A stretch of 64,000 bases of DNA, from assembly GCA_037443645.1 (NCBI GenBank), contig JBBINY010000003.1:58055-122054 (forward strand), in the 5' to 3' direction. This document shows, one piece after another, positions 43,915 through 52,857 of the stretch. A program made the translations under genes and the position numbers. The number at the start of each line of letters is the position of its first letter. The first letter of the stretch is position 1. This DNA is from UBA2336 sp037443645 (GTDB lineage: Bacteria; Bacteroidota; Bacteroidia; Cytophagales; Cyclobacteriaceae). The notes under the pieces were generated by a model. That model searched no databases. It saw only the letters and a list, made by a program, of their open reading frames with translations, and was not told the origin of the DNA.

Positions 43915-44070
43915 CATTATTCCTGAAGCCTTTCGTCCGCGAGCATGCGTCCACTCCAAAGACGTAACAGTGAAAAAATCAGGGTAGTATCTGGCTTCGC
44001 TCATGGGCTGTCTTTTATTCTTCATTGCATTCATTCGGTGATCCACCGGCAATATAATATAAAACGCCCG

Positions 44071-44736
44071 CTACTTTTTCTTCTTGTCCTGCTTCAGCGA
44101 CTTAAAAAACTTAGCCCAGTTAAAAACGTTCAGGTAGGGGTTGGTAATGGGTGCGTACTGCTGCCCCTGGGCAATAACCCACTGATCAAGATAATACCGT
44201 TGGTTCATTGGCCCGTCCATCGGGGTTGTTTTAACCATTAATGCCAGCAACTCCTGATTGAGGTTACGTTTGTCAATTTGTCCGTTCTCAGTGGGAATGT
44301 TAAGGGCCAGGATGGCTTCTTTGAAAACCTCCTCGGTGGGGAAGGGCATAATCTCGATCTCCTTCAGATACGTAACATCCTGAACCATTTCAATGATAAT
44401 GGTAAGGTATTCGCTGGGGTGATTTGGAACAATATAGTGTTGTCGTTCGTAACCCACCGAACTGATCACAATGCTATCTCCTGCCAGCACGGGCATGGAA
44501 AAGAATCCGTATGGATTGGTGGTGGTACCTCGCCCGGCCTTGGGAACATATACGTGCACACCCGGTAATTGGTACACGTCCTCCGAATCCTCATCCTGAC
44601 CGATTACAACCCCGGAAAGCTGGATGATCCTTCGCTGGTTTTGTGCCAGGGTATCGGTGCAAAACGGGCCACAGGCAATGGCCAGCAGAATAATAAATAG
44701 TTGGTTTTTTGTCACGTCAACAGCATTAATAGCCAT
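44071..44736 (-). CDS. Secreted protein with carboxypeptidase-regulatory-like domain
   Basis: 221 residues from the ATG at 44736 (MAINAVDVTKNQ); a Met nine codons earlier is possible. Signal peptide ends near TLAQ. Residues about 40-110 form a CarboxypepD_reg-like beta domain: SGVVIGQDEDS, LPGVHVYVPKAGRGTTTNPYGFFSMPVLAGDSIVISSVGY. This module opens many TonB-dependent receptors in Bacteroidota, but no plug or barrel follows; the C-terminal part ends with a lysine-rich tail (SLKQDKKKK). Its function is unknown. Confidence 0.75.
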   Translation of the reverse strand: MAINAVDVTKNQLFIILLAIACGPFCTDTLAQNQRRIIQLSGVVIGQDEDSEDVYQLPGVHVYVPKAGRGTTTNPYGFFSMPVLAGDSIVISSVGYERQHYIVPNHPSEYLTIIIEMVQDVTYLKEIEIMPFPTEEVFKEAILALNIPTENGQIDKRNLNQELLALMVKTTPMDGPMNQRYYLDQWVIAQGQQYAPITNPYLNVFNWAKFFKSLKQDKKKK

Positions 44737-44807
44737 ACCCAAACAGCAAAAGTACAGATTCATGTATCAATCGCCTAATCCCAAAACGGGCAAGCAAAGT
44801 ATTCCAT

Positions 44808-44827
44808 TATCTTTGAAGGTAAAGATA
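44808..44827 (+). promoter_or_regulatory. Promoter and operator of the ArsR-like gene
   Basis: TATCTTT-GAAGGT-AAAGATA is a perfect 7-6-7 inverted repeat. Its left arm plus the next G is the -7 box TATCTTTG. It lies 24 bases before the ATG, so binding of a repressor would block RNA polymerase. Autoregulation by the ArsR-like protein is the simplest reading. Confidence 0.6.
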
Positions 44828-44850
44828 CCACTCGTCAGGTAGTTGGCTGC

Positions 44851-45258
44851 ATGCGGTTAAAAACGTTTAATCTTACACTTGGTTCCCAGATTTTTAAAGC
44901 CTGTGCCGATGAATCACGGCTGCGGATTTTGAACCTGATCTTTCATAACGGGGCTATGTGTATATCTGATCTGGAGAATATCCTGGAATTTACGCAGGCC
45001 AAAACATCCCGGCACCTCATCTACCTCAAGAATTCCGGAATTTTGTCCTACCGCAGGTATAACCACTGGGTTTTTTATGAACTGAAGGAAGAGGTACAGG
45101 AGATTATTAATCAGATTTTTCAGTTTTTGCGGAAAGACAAGCAATTGCAAAAAGATCAACAGTTATACCAGACACTTTTTACCAACCGCGAACTTGCCGT
45201 GAACAAACTTCACCGCGAAGCCTGGCACATTCAGGAAGACGGCAACACCCGGGCATGA
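44851..45258 (+). CDS. ArsR-family transcription regulator
   Basis: 135 residues. Winged-helix protein: IFKACADESRLRILNLIFHNGAMCISDLENIL, then recognition helix FTQAKTSRHLIYLKNSGIL and wing YRRYNHWVFYELK. One cysteine is in KACADES and one in the DNA-side helix (MCISD); a classical ELCVCDL metal site is absent, so the ligand is unclear. The last 40 residues form a charged helix. The stop overlaps the start of the HAD gene (ATGA), which suggests a joint operon. Confidence 0.9.
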   Translation: MRLKTFNLTLGSQIFKACADESRLRILNLIFHNGAMCISDLENILEFTQAKTSRHLIYLKNSGILSYRRYNHWVFYELKEEVQEIINQIFQFLRKDKQLQKDQQLYQTLFTNRELAVNKLHREAWHIQEDGNTRA

Positions 45259-45947
45259 AATACAAATGTATTTTTTTTGATCTTGACCATACCTTATGGG
45301 ATTATGAGACCAATTCACGCGATACCTTGCTTGAACTTTTTGAGCGTCAAGACCTGATGCATCAGGGCATTGTGGATTTTGATGAATTTCACAGAACCTT
45401 TAAACAGGTTAATCAGGAACTTTGGTTTCTGTACGATCATGGCAAAATTGATGGAGCCGTAATCCGCAACCAGCGATTTCAGAAAATTCTGGAGCGATTC
45501 GGGGTGAACAAAGCGGAGCTGGCCATGCGGTTATCAGAGGATTATATTAATGAGTCACCCAAAAAGGGGAAACTGATGCCCGGTGTGCATGATACACTGC
45601 GTTATCTTGCTGCTGCATACCCTTTAACAATTGTTACCAATGGATTTAACGATGTTCAGCATACCAAGCTGACTTCCGGTGGCCTTACACCCTATTTCAG
45701 GCATATTGTTACCTCAGAGCGGGCGGGTTTTAAAAAACCGGCACGCGGAATTTTCGAGTTTGCCCTGGACGCAAACGGAGTTTCCGCAGAAGAGGCCATC
45801 ATGGTTGGCGATAACCTGCTTACCGATATTGCCGGTGCCCGGAATGCATCAGTCGATGCCATATTCTTTAATCCCGACCGGGTTGAACACAAGGAGGATG
45901 TTACCCGTGAAATAAGCAGCCTTGAGGAGCTTTGTTCTTTCCTTTAA
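45255..45947 (+). CDS. yjjG: YjjG-family HAD nucleotidase
   Basis: 230 residues. HAD motif I FFDLDHTLWDYETN (8-21) gives the nucleophile Asp, motif II TIVTNGF near 117, motif III lysine in GFKKPARGIF, and motif IV GDNLLTDIAGA. The tryptophan after DHTL is typical of the YjjG noncanonical-pyrimidine nucleotidase group, which removes phosphate from unusual nucleotides. It is four bases overlapped with the ArsR gene. Confidence 0.88.
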   Translation: MKYKCIFFDLDHTLWDYETNSRDTLLELFERQDLMHQGIVDFDEFHRTFKQVNQELWFLYDHGKIDGAVIRNQRFQKILERFGVNKAELAMRLSEDYINESPKKGKLMPGVHDTLRYLAAAYPLTIVTNGFNDVQHTKLTSGGLTPYFRHIVTSERAGFKKPARGIFEFALDANGVSAEEAIMVGDNLLTDIAGARNASVDAIFFNPDRVEHKEDVTREISSLEELCSFL

Positions 45948-45948
45948 T

Positions 45949-45956
45949 TAAATTTG
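45949..45956 (+). promoter_or_regulatory. -7 promoter element for pruA
   Basis: TAAATTTG, 37 bases before the ATG at 45994. No convincing -33 TTTG is seen at about 20 bases upstream. Confidence 0.45.
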
Positions 45957-45993
45957 CCACCCTGTAAGTATTCATCCATTTAGAATCGTAGTT

Positions 45994-47625
45994 ATGTCAA
46001 AAGGATTTTTCCATGTTCCGGTACCAAAAAATGAACCGGTACTTACCTATGCACCGGGATCAAAAGAGCGTGCTTTATTGAAAAAGGCGGTGGATGAGGC
46101 ACGTTCGCAAGTACTGGACATTCCGATGTATATCGGGGGTGAAGAGGTTCGGTCAGGAAACAAAAAGCCGCTTACCCCACCGCATGATCACAAGCATGTT
46201 TTAGGTCATTATCATGCCGGTGATAAAGCGCATGTAGAGCAGGCCATCAATGCCGCCATGGGCGCAAAAGAATTGTGGTCAAATCTAAGCTGGGAACATC
46301 GCGCCAGTATTTTCCTGAAAGCAGCCGATTTGCTGGCAGGCCCTTACCGGTACATCATTAATGCCGCAACCATGCTGGGTCAATCTAAAAATGCGTTTCA
46401 GGCAGAAATCGATTCGGCTTGTGAGCTGATTGACTTTCTGCGCTTCAACGTACACTTCATGAGCCAGATTTATAATGAACAACCGGAATCTTCAGCAGGC
46501 ATCTGGAATCGGATGGAGTACAGGCCTTTGGAAGGATTTGTATTTGCGCTTACCCCGTTTAATTTCACGGCCATTGCCGGAAACCTCCCCACCAGTGCGG
46601 CCATGATGGGCAACACCGTAGTTTGGAAACCGGCCAACGCCCAGATATATGCAGCCCATGTAATCATGCAGGTGCTGAAAGAAGCCGGGCTGCCGGATGG
46701 GGTAATTAACCTGATTTACGTTAGCGGACCCGATGCCGGGGAGGTCATCTTTAATCATCAGGATTTTGCGGGCATTCATTTTACCGGCAGCACTGGCGTT
46801 TTCCAGTCCATGTGGAAAACCATCGGCAACAACATTCATAAATACAGAAGCTATCCGCGCATTGTTGGAGAGACGGGCGGAAAGGATTTTATCATGGTTC
46901 ATAAAAGCGCCAATCCTAAAGAAGTGGCAACAGCCATTTCGCGGGGCGCTTTCGAATTTCAGGGGCAGAAGTGTTCGGCTGCCTCCAGGTGTTATATCCC
47001 ATCGAACCTGTGGGATGAAGTGAAAGCGTTGGTGTTGAATGACCTGAAGACCATGAAGATGGGGGGTACGGAAGACTTTGGAAATTTTATCAATGCAGTA
47101 ATTGATGAAAAGGCGTTTGACTCGATTACCGGCTATATCGAAACCGCACGTAAAAATCCAGTGAATACGGTTATTGCCGGAGGCAAGTACGACAAATCGA
47201 ACGGCTATTTCATCGAGCCAACCATCATCGAAACAAAAGATCCGTCATCCATTACCATGTGTGAAGAAATTTTCGGACCTGTACTTACGGTGTATGTATA
47301 TCATTCTGAAAATTTTGAGCAAACCCTTGATTTAGTAGATAAAACCTCACCCTATGCGTTAACCGGATCGATATTTGCAAAAGACCGTTACGCCATTGAG
47401 TTTGCTGCCAAGAGGCTATCAAACGCTGCAGGTAATTTTTACATCAACGATAAACCAACAGGTGCCGTGGTGGGTCAACAACCCTTTGGTGGTGCCCGGG
47501 GATCCGGTACGAATGACAAAGCCGGAGCCAAAGTAAACCTGCTGCGGTGGGTTTCCCTCCGAACCATTAAAGAAACGTTTGTACCCCCGGTGAACTACCG
47601 GTATCCGTTTCTGGAGAAGGAGTAG
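45994..47625 (+). CDS. pruA: L-glutamate gamma-semialdehyde dehydrogenase
   Basis: 543 residues, the standalone ALDH4-type length. Catalytic Cys327 in FQGQKCSAASR, Glu293 in VGETGGKDF, and cofactor motif FTGSTGVF. The N-terminal part (FHVPVPKNEPVLTYAPGS) is the mark of this family. It oxidises glutamate semialdehyde (from proline via P5C) to glutamate with NAD+. No proline dehydrogenase gene (putA/prodh) is adjacent. Confidence 0.95.
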   Translation: MSKGFFHVPVPKNEPVLTYAPGSKERALLKKAVDEARSQVLDIPMYIGGEEVRSGNKKPLTPPHDHKHVLGHYHAGDKAHVEQAINAAMGAKELWSNLSWEHRASIFLKAADLLAGPYRYIINAATMLGQSKNAFQAEIDSACELIDFLRFNVHFMSQIYNEQPESSAGIWNRMEYRPLEGFVFALTPFNFTAIAGNLPTSAAMMGNTVVWKPANAQIYAAHVIMQVLKEAGLPDGVINLIYVSGPDAGEVIFNHQDFAGIHFTGSTGVFQSMWKTIGNNIHKYRSYPRIVGETGGKDFIMVHKSANPKEVATAISRGAFEFQGQKCSAASRCYIPSNLWDEVKALVLNDLKTMKMGGTEDFGNFINAVIDEKAFDSITGYIETARKNPVNTVIAGGKYDKSNGYFIEPTIIETKDPSSITMCEEIFGPVLTVYVYHSENFEQTLDLVDKTSPYALTGSIFAKDRYAIEFAAKRLSNAAGNFYINDKPTGAVVGQQPFGGARGSGTNDKAGAKVNLLRWVSLRTIKETFVPPVNYRYPFLEKE

Positions 47626-47697
47626 GGTACAAAGCCAAAGACCCATTCTTCAATAAGCGGGGTGCGCTGTTTAGGCATGCCTTAGAAACAGTTCTGG

Positions 47698-49110
47698 TTA
47701 ACCGGTTGTCGGACCCTCACCGTACCAGTTCACTTTCCGGCTCACATACATTAATACGGCAACAATCATAAACAGTCCGATGCTACCGATGAGCAACGAA
47801 TAATCCTGCTGCTGAATGATAATGAAAATGAATGAATAGAAGACCGTCAGCAAGAATGTGAACAGCACTATAAGTTTGTGATCTTTAAGGAACGTAACGG
47901 AATACGATGCGATGAGGGCCACTGTTGCAAGGGTTGAAATCCAGTATGCATTGTTGTATCCAAACTGCTCAGAAATACTGAGTAGCAGCACATAGTAAAT
48001 GATCAGTGCAGCCCCAATAAGGATGTACTGGAAGGGATGTATCCTGATTTTCCGGGTAATTTCCACAAGAACGAGCGCTACAAAAGTGAGCAGGATAATG
48101 AGGATGCTATACTTGGCTGTGCGGATGCTCTTTTGGTATTGATCAACCGGCATCAGTAACTTCAGGCCAAATTCCGATCCTGCCAAAGTTTGGTCTGTGT
48201 CCTTCCATTGTTGCGAAAAAGGCCGGTTGAAATGGAGGATATTCCAGGTGGCGGCAAAATGGGTATCTGAAATTTCGCGGGATGCCGGAAGAAACTCACC
48301 GTCAAAACTTGGATCCGACCAGGGCCCGTGCAGTTTTACATCGGTAGTTTTTCCGGAGGGTACGAAATGAAGTTGCCTGCTTCCCTTAAGGTTGAATTGA
48401 ACTTCGGTTTCACCGTTAAAGTTAGTTGCTGAACCCCAGTTCAGTGCAGCAACAATTCCGGTTGAGGATGATATGGAGTAAGGGCTTATCGCGGCCTGGG
48501 CAACATCCCGGTATCCTCCGGTTGATACACCCAGGTTTTGCCCCGGTTCAGCAGCTAAAGCCTGGCCACCTGAGGTGATTATTGGTGGATTTTTACTGAT
48601 TCCCCGAAGGTCGCTGATGGATAAAATTATTCGAGCATCCTTCCAAAGAATCATGTCTTCGGCAATTTCCAGCCGTTGGAAATCAGGTTTGTTGAATCCG
48701 GCTTTCATTGCAATAGTCGACTCATAAACAACTGCGTCAAAAATTCCGCGGTGAAGAACCTCGGGGTTAACCCTTCCATCAATAACCAGGGTTTCGGGCA
48801 AAAAGAAAGCTTTGCGGGTGACCTCCCGGGTTTCCCGCTGTCCGTTGTCCAGGTTTATGATTTCACGATGCTTATAGGGTATAACCAGAATGGGCCCGGA
48901 TATAACCTGGTCGCCCGACCATTTGCTCGAAACCTCGGTAACCACAGATTCAGCCCGTTGCTGACGTTCTTCCATCATGGTTTGAATCCAGGCAGATGGA
49001 ATTAGCAAGACTAATATCAGGAAGCCGATAGAGGCTAATTTTATGGTGATCGATTCTTTCAGCCATTGATTGAAGCGATCCAACAGGTTAGTTGATTTGA
49101 TTTGTTCCAT
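47698..49110 (-). CDS. creD: CreD-family inner membrane protein
   Basis: 470 residues. One N-terminal membrane helix (IKLASIGFLILVLLIPSAWI), a long periplasmic region (about 45-325) with many beta segments, then five C-terminal helices. The PYKHREI, VNPEVLHRGIFDAVVYES and GSRQLHFVPSGKTTDV segments match CreD, called cell envelope integrity protein. In enterics it is under CreBC; here it is instead the third gene of a unit with a winged-helix regulator. Confidence 0.92.
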   Translation of the reverse strand: MEQIKSTNLLDRFNQWLKESITIKLASIGFLILVLLIPSAWIQTMMEERQQRAESVVTEVSSKWSGDQVISGPILVIPYKHREIINLDNGQRETREVTRKAFFLPETLVIDGRVNPEVLHRGIFDAVVYESTIAMKAGFNKPDFQRLEIAEDMILWKDARIILSISDLRGISKNPPIITSGGQALAAEPGQNLGVSTGGYRDVAQAAISPYSISSSTGIVAALNWGSATNFNGETEVQFNLKGSRQLHFVPSGKTTDVKLHGPWSDPSFDGEFLPASREISDTHFAATWNILHFNRPFSQQWKDTDQTLAGSEFGLKLLMPVDQYQKSIRTAKYSILIILLTFVALVLVEITRKIRIHPFQYILIGAALIIYYVLLLSISEQFGYNNAYWISTLATVALIASYSVTFLKDHKLIVLFTFLLTVFYSFIFIIIQQQDYSLLIGSIGLFMIVAVLMYVSRKVNWYGEGPTTG

Positions 49111-49140
49111 GGTAAATATTTTTAAGTGATCGTGCTGATA

Positions 49141-49440
49141 TTAACGTTGAGTTTTTATTAACTCTTCGAGGGCGTCAAGGTGTTTCCGGAATGCATTCCT
49201 GCCTTTTTCAGTTGCCCTGTATTTGGTGTTAGGCTTCCGGTTAATAAAAGATTTGGATATCGAGATGTACTTTTCTTTTTCCAGGGCCTTCAGGTTGGCG
49301 GCCAGGTTACCATCCGTTATCCTTAGTATGTCCTTCAACGAATTGAAGTCGTACCCTTCGTTTGCAACCAATACGGAAATGATGTGCAATCGTACCCGAT
49401 GCTCCAATAACTTGTCCAGGTTATCGAACGGATTTTTCAT
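49141..49440 (-). CDS. Winged-helix DNA-binding regulator (HTH_34-like)
   Basis: 99 residues. LDKLLEHRVRLHIISVLVANEGYDFNSLKDIL is the first helical half and LAANLKALEKEKYISI the recognition part, followed by the wing TKYRATEKGRNAF. The domain resembles the small MarR/ArsR-like HTH_34 proteins found beside creD in Bacteroidota. It overlaps the upstream membrane gene by four bases and is 30 bases from creD; likely a repressor of its own operon. Confidence 0.85.
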   Translation of the reverse strand: MKNPFDNLDKLLEHRVRLHIISVLVANEGYDFNSLKDILRITDGNLAANLKALEKEKYISISKSFINRKPNTKYRATEKGRNAFRKHLDALEELIKTQR

Positions 49441-50054
49441 CGGTCATACTTCTTAAACATCACTGCACCATAAATAATGTGCAGTAATCCAAACCCAATG
49501 GTCCAAAAAGCCATACCATAGCCTGGAAAGAAAGAGGCCACCAGGCCCAATACAATCTCGGAGTAGCCAAGATACTTTACCTCTCCATACAATTGATGAC
49601 TTGCATTCAGGAGTGCCAGGCCATAGAAGATCAGCGACACGGGTGCAATCATGCTGTTGTGGTTATTCAGAAATAAAGCGATGATAAAAATTCCTCCGGC
49701 CGCAAGAGGAACAGATAGATTGAAAAGGAGTCGCTGGCTTGTAGAATCCCAAACTGCAGCCCCCAGCCGTTTTGCTTTTTGCCGTGCCAACAAAAACCCG
49801 GTTAGAAGGGATGCGACAAGAACAGCCAGGGCAATAGCGAAGAGAGCCGGCAGGTGCTTAGTCACATCCTCATACGCGTATTGCAGCGGTGATGGTGGGG
49901 TGGGTAACACCACATAGGCATAGGCAGCGCCAAGGAGTGCATATAAACCTGCCAGAATCCCCGACAGACCGCTGAGAGACAGGAATTTAACTGACCGCTC
50001 CATCACCGTGCGGATGGATGCCAGGTCGCCCTGGTAATCGCGTTGTTCTTTCAT
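49437..50054 (-). CDS. Membrane protein of the creD operon
   Basis: 205 residues. A soluble N-terminus (about 25 residues, with LASIRTVMERS) followed by six hydrophobic helices (28-52, 70-92, 105-125, 130-147, 160-180, 180-200). Charged loops contain the sequence ARQKAKRLGAAVWDST. No known domain is recognised. First gene of the unit membrane protein - regulator - creD. Confidence 0.75.
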   Translation of the reverse strand: MKEQRDYQGDLASIRTVMERSVKFLSLSGLSGILAGLYALLGAAYAYVVLPTPPSPLQYAYEDVTKHLPALFAIALAVLVASLLTGFLLARQKAKRLGAAVWDSTSQRLLFNLSVPLAAGGIFIIALFLNNHNSMIAPVSLIFYGLALLNASHQLYGEVKYLGYSEIVLGLVASFFPGYGMAFWTIGFGLLHIIYGAVMFKKYDR

Positions 50055-50137
50055 ATAAAAGTACTTTTAAAATCAAAGTTAGTAACTAAATTGATCAATA
50101 CAAACCGGGAAGAGGATAAAAACGCTTGGATGGAAAA

Positions 50138-50160
50138 GAAAATCCCGCGGGAGCGGGACT
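50138..50160 (-). terminator. Terminator for tRNA-Asn
   Basis: On the minus strand, TCCCGC-TCCC-GCGGGA then a T-rich run (TTTTCTTTT), 12 bases after the tRNA. The upstream A-run on the other side makes it usable in both directions. Confidence 0.65.
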
Positions 50161-50171
50161 TTTTTGAAGTG

Positions 50172-50245
50172 CTCCTCCTGTTGGACTTGAACCAACGACC
50201 CTCTGATTAACAGTCAGATGCTCTAACCAGCTGAGCTAAGGAGGA
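50172..50245 (-). tRNA. tRNA-Asn (anticodon GTT)
   Basis: 74-base cloverleaf: acceptor TCCTCCT/AGGAGGA with discriminator G, D-arm with the GGTTAGAGC pattern, anticodon loop CTGTTAA, T-arm GTTGG-TTCAAGT-CCAAC. No encoded CCA. It is a natural target of the queuosine pathway of QueA. Confidence 0.96.
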
Positions 50246-50348
50246 TTATTTTGTTTGCGTGCCTGTAATGCAAATCGGGCTGCAATATTAAGAAGTAGCT
50301 AAGGATTTGCCAAAAAACCGAAAAACAGAATTTCCGGGCTGTCATCGT

Positions 50349-52034
50349 TTACCAGAACACCGCGTACAGTACGGTACAAATAATCAGCACCACGGTGGCA
50401 CCAATGTTAAAAGCCGGACTGGTTTTGAAGAGTTCGGCCGTTAGGTTAATGCCTTTTTCGTCTACTTTGCCTTTGCCTTCAGCCAGACTTATCCCAACAA
50501 TAATGGCCAGTGAAAGAAGGGCAGTAATGAACATCTGATCCAAAAACGGAATGTTCACAAAAATTGCCGCATCCGACCACCCATTAGGCGCTACCTTGAA
50601 GTAAAGTGCAATTGGAATGGAGGCAACCACACCCCAAATAGCTGCATTGTTGGTGGCTTTCTTGTAAAACAATCCCGCCAGGAACACAGCCAGTATACCC
50701 GGACTAACCACTCCGGTATATTCCTGTATGAATTGAAACGCCTGTCCCAGGTTGCCTAACATGGGTGCAATCAACATGGCAATGATCAATGCAACAGCAG
50801 CTGTAATTCTGCCAATCCGTACAGTTTGCCTGTCGTTGGCATTTTTGTTTATGTAAGGGCGGTAAATGTCCATGGTAAAGATAGTGGCCGTGGAATTGAG
50901 CATGGAAGCAAGGGAAGAAACAATGGCTGCGGCAAGAGCAGCAAGTACAAGACCCTTTAGCCCAACGGGTACGAAACTTTTAATCAGCCAGGGAGCCGCA
51001 TTATCATTGGCAATGGATCCTTCTTTGGTTAAGAAGCTCGGATCAACGGTTGATGTTGAAAGCACTCCATTGGCATCTGCATTCATCACGAAAGCTATGA
51101 TACCGGGTATGACGACTATAAGCGGAATGATCAACTTCAGAAATGCTGCGAATACAATTCCCTTTTGCGATTCGTTGATGTTTTTTGCCGCCAACGTGCG
51201 CTGAATAATGTATTGATTAAAGCCCCAGTAGTAAATATTAGCCACCCACATGCCTCCCAGCAGCACCGAAAGCCCGGGTAAATCCCACCAGGCATCTTTA
51301 CCATCGGGTGTGATAATCTCGCCTTTCGATAAGATCATTGAAAATTTTTCGGGAACCACCTGGTAAATGTGAACGAAGCCATCGATTACGGAGCCGGTTG
51401 GCGATACATGTTGCAGGGCAAGAAACGTGGTAATTAATCCGCCTGCAATTAACAACACCACTTGCACCACATCGGTCCATGCTACTGCCGAAAGGCCTCC
51501 ATACAATGAGTAAGCTGCGGCAAACAAACCGAGTCCCACAATGGCGTACACCATCAGGCTGCCGTCACCGGAGCCCATTACGGTATCCAGCGCGCGTGCA
51601 CCGAGGTACATAACCGAAGTAAGGTTGACGAATACAAAAAGCCCAATCCAGAATACTGCGAGTATGGTTTTCAGGTTGGTACTGAAGCGCTTCTCCACAA
51701 AGCCGGGTATCGTATAAATGCCCTTGTCAATGAAAATCGGCAGGAAGAATTTACCAACGATCAACAGGGTTACAGCCGCCATCCACTCATACGATGCAAT
51801 GGCCAGGCCGATGGCAAATCCCGAACCCGACATGCCGATAAACTGCTCGGCCGATATGTTGGCCGCAATAAGCGAAGCGCCAATGGCCCACCAGGGTAAT
51901 GATTTACCCGCCAGAAAATAGTCCTCTGCATTTTTCTGATGACCTTTTTTATCCCTGGAAACGTAAAGGCCGATGCTGAGAATTAGCCCGCAGTAGGCTA
52001 TGAAGATCAAGGTGTCGAGGAGCGATAGGTTCAT
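50349..52034 (-). CDS. Sodium:solute symporter (SSS/SLC5 family)
   Basis: 561 residues with about 14 hydrophobic helices. Family marks are the AEDYFLAGKSLPWWAIGASLIAANISAEQFIGM start, VMYLGARALDT, a sugar-type GGMWVANIYYWGFNQYI segment and FLAGLFYKKATN. It moves a solute (most likely a sugar, less likely another small organic) with Na+, which would use the gradient made by Na+-NQR. The exact substrate cannot be told. Upstream is a palindrome shared with the divergent hsp20 gene. Confidence 0.88.
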   Translation of the reverse strand: MNLSLLDTLIFIAYCGLILSIGLYVSRDKKGHQKNAEDYFLAGKSLPWWAIGASLIAANISAEQFIGMSGSGFAIGLAIASYEWMAAVTLLIVGKFFLPIFIDKGIYTIPGFVEKRFSTNLKTILAVFWIGLFVFVNLTSVMYLGARALDTVMGSGDGSLMVYAIVGLGLFAAAYSLYGGLSAVAWTDVVQVVLLIAGGLITTFLALQHVSPTGSVIDGFVHIYQVVPEKFSMILSKGEIITPDGKDAWWDLPGLSVLLGGMWVANIYYWGFNQYIIQRTLAAKNINESQKGIVFAAFLKLIIPLIVVIPGIIAFVMNADANGVLSTSTVDPSFLTKEGSIANDNAAPWLIKSFVPVGLKGLVLAALAAAIVSSLASMLNSTATIFTMDIYRPYINKNANDRQTVRIGRITAAVALIIAMLIAPMLGNLGQAFQFIQEYTGVVSPGILAVFLAGLFYKKATNNAAIWGVVASIPIALYFKVAPNGWSDAAIFVNIPFLDQMFITALLSLAIIVGISLAEGKGKVDEKGINLTAELFKTSPAFNIGATVVLIICTVLYAVFW

Positions 52035-52161
52035 TGGAATTGGAATAAACTAAATTGAAATATAGCGAATCTGGCTAAAGGTATTACAGGCAGTACAAAG
52101 GCAATAGTGAAGTGAAGTCCTAGACAAACTTGAGCTTTGATTTAAAGAAAGCCCTGCTTTT

Positions 52162-52176
52162 AGGACATAATGTCCT
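52162..52176. promoter_or_regulatory. Perfect palindrome between the symporter and hsp20
   Basis: AGGACAT-A-ATGTCCT, a 7-1-7 inverted repeat flanked by T-runs on the right. A related half-site AAGACATTTTGG lies about 30 bases downstream. Position in the divergent gap suits an operator for hsp20, the symporter, or both. Confidence 0.55.
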
Positions 52177-52294
52177 TTTTTGCAAAGATTTCTAAGTTGT
52201 AATAAGACATTTTGGCTCATTTTTTCACGCGGCACACTTTTTCAGATAGAGGAAGTCGATTGTTAAAACGATGTTCAACTAAAATTTACTTACT

Positions 52295-52735
52295 ATGAGC
52301 CTGATACGTTATAACTCCACGCTGAACGATTTCGTACCGACTTCCTTCAGCAACCTGATTGACCGCTTTTTTAATGATGCCGTTGCCCGTTCGGGCGGAT
52401 CGGCCTATTCGTTTGTACCCCGTGTTGACATTATGGAGAACGACAAAGCCTACGAGATTCACGTGGCTGTTCCGGGTATGAACAAGGAGGATTTTAAGGT
52501 CGATCTCAGTGAGAATTACATGACCATCAGCGGTGAGCGCAAGTTCACCCAGGAGAAGAACGAGAACAACTTCCATTCGGTTGAAACGCAGTACGGCACA
52601 TTCAGCCGTTCCTTCTCACTTCCTGAGAATATCAATGCTTCAAAAATCAATGCGAAGTATGTAAATGGTATTCTTGAGATCACTGTACCGAAGGACGAGA
52701 AGAAAACATTGAAGACTTCGGTTAAGATTGACTAA
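52295..52735 (+). CDS. Small heat-shock protein Hsp20
   Basis: 146 residues. N-terminal arm, alpha-crystallin domain (about 40-130: VPRVDIMENDKAYEIHVAVPGMNKEDFKVDLSENYMTISG) and the GILEI end with a short C-terminal tail (DEKKTLKTSVKID). sHsps hold unfolding proteins in the cytoplasm without ATP. A strong terminator follows. Confidence 0.95.
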   Translation: MSLIRYNSTLNDFVPTSFSNLIDRFFNDAVARSGGSAYSFVPRVDIMENDKAYEIHVAVPGMNKEDFKVDLSENYMTISGERKFTQEKNENNFHSVETQYGTFSRSFSLPENINASKINAKYVNGILEITVPKDEKKTLKTSVKID

Positions 52736-52754
52736 GAATCCTCAATCAGCTGTA

Positions 52755-52786
52755 AAGCCCATCCGGGAACGGATGGGCTTTTTTTT
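52755..52786 (+). terminator. Strong intrinsic terminator after hsp20
   Basis: AAGCCCATCC / GGATGGGCTT stem with loop GGGAAC, followed by eight T in a row. Confidence 0.92.
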
Positions 52787-52857
52787 GTCAAAAAAACTTC
52801 AACGAAAGGCATATCCGCGAAAATAGCCTTACCTTACTGAATGAGTTCAGTAGTGGT

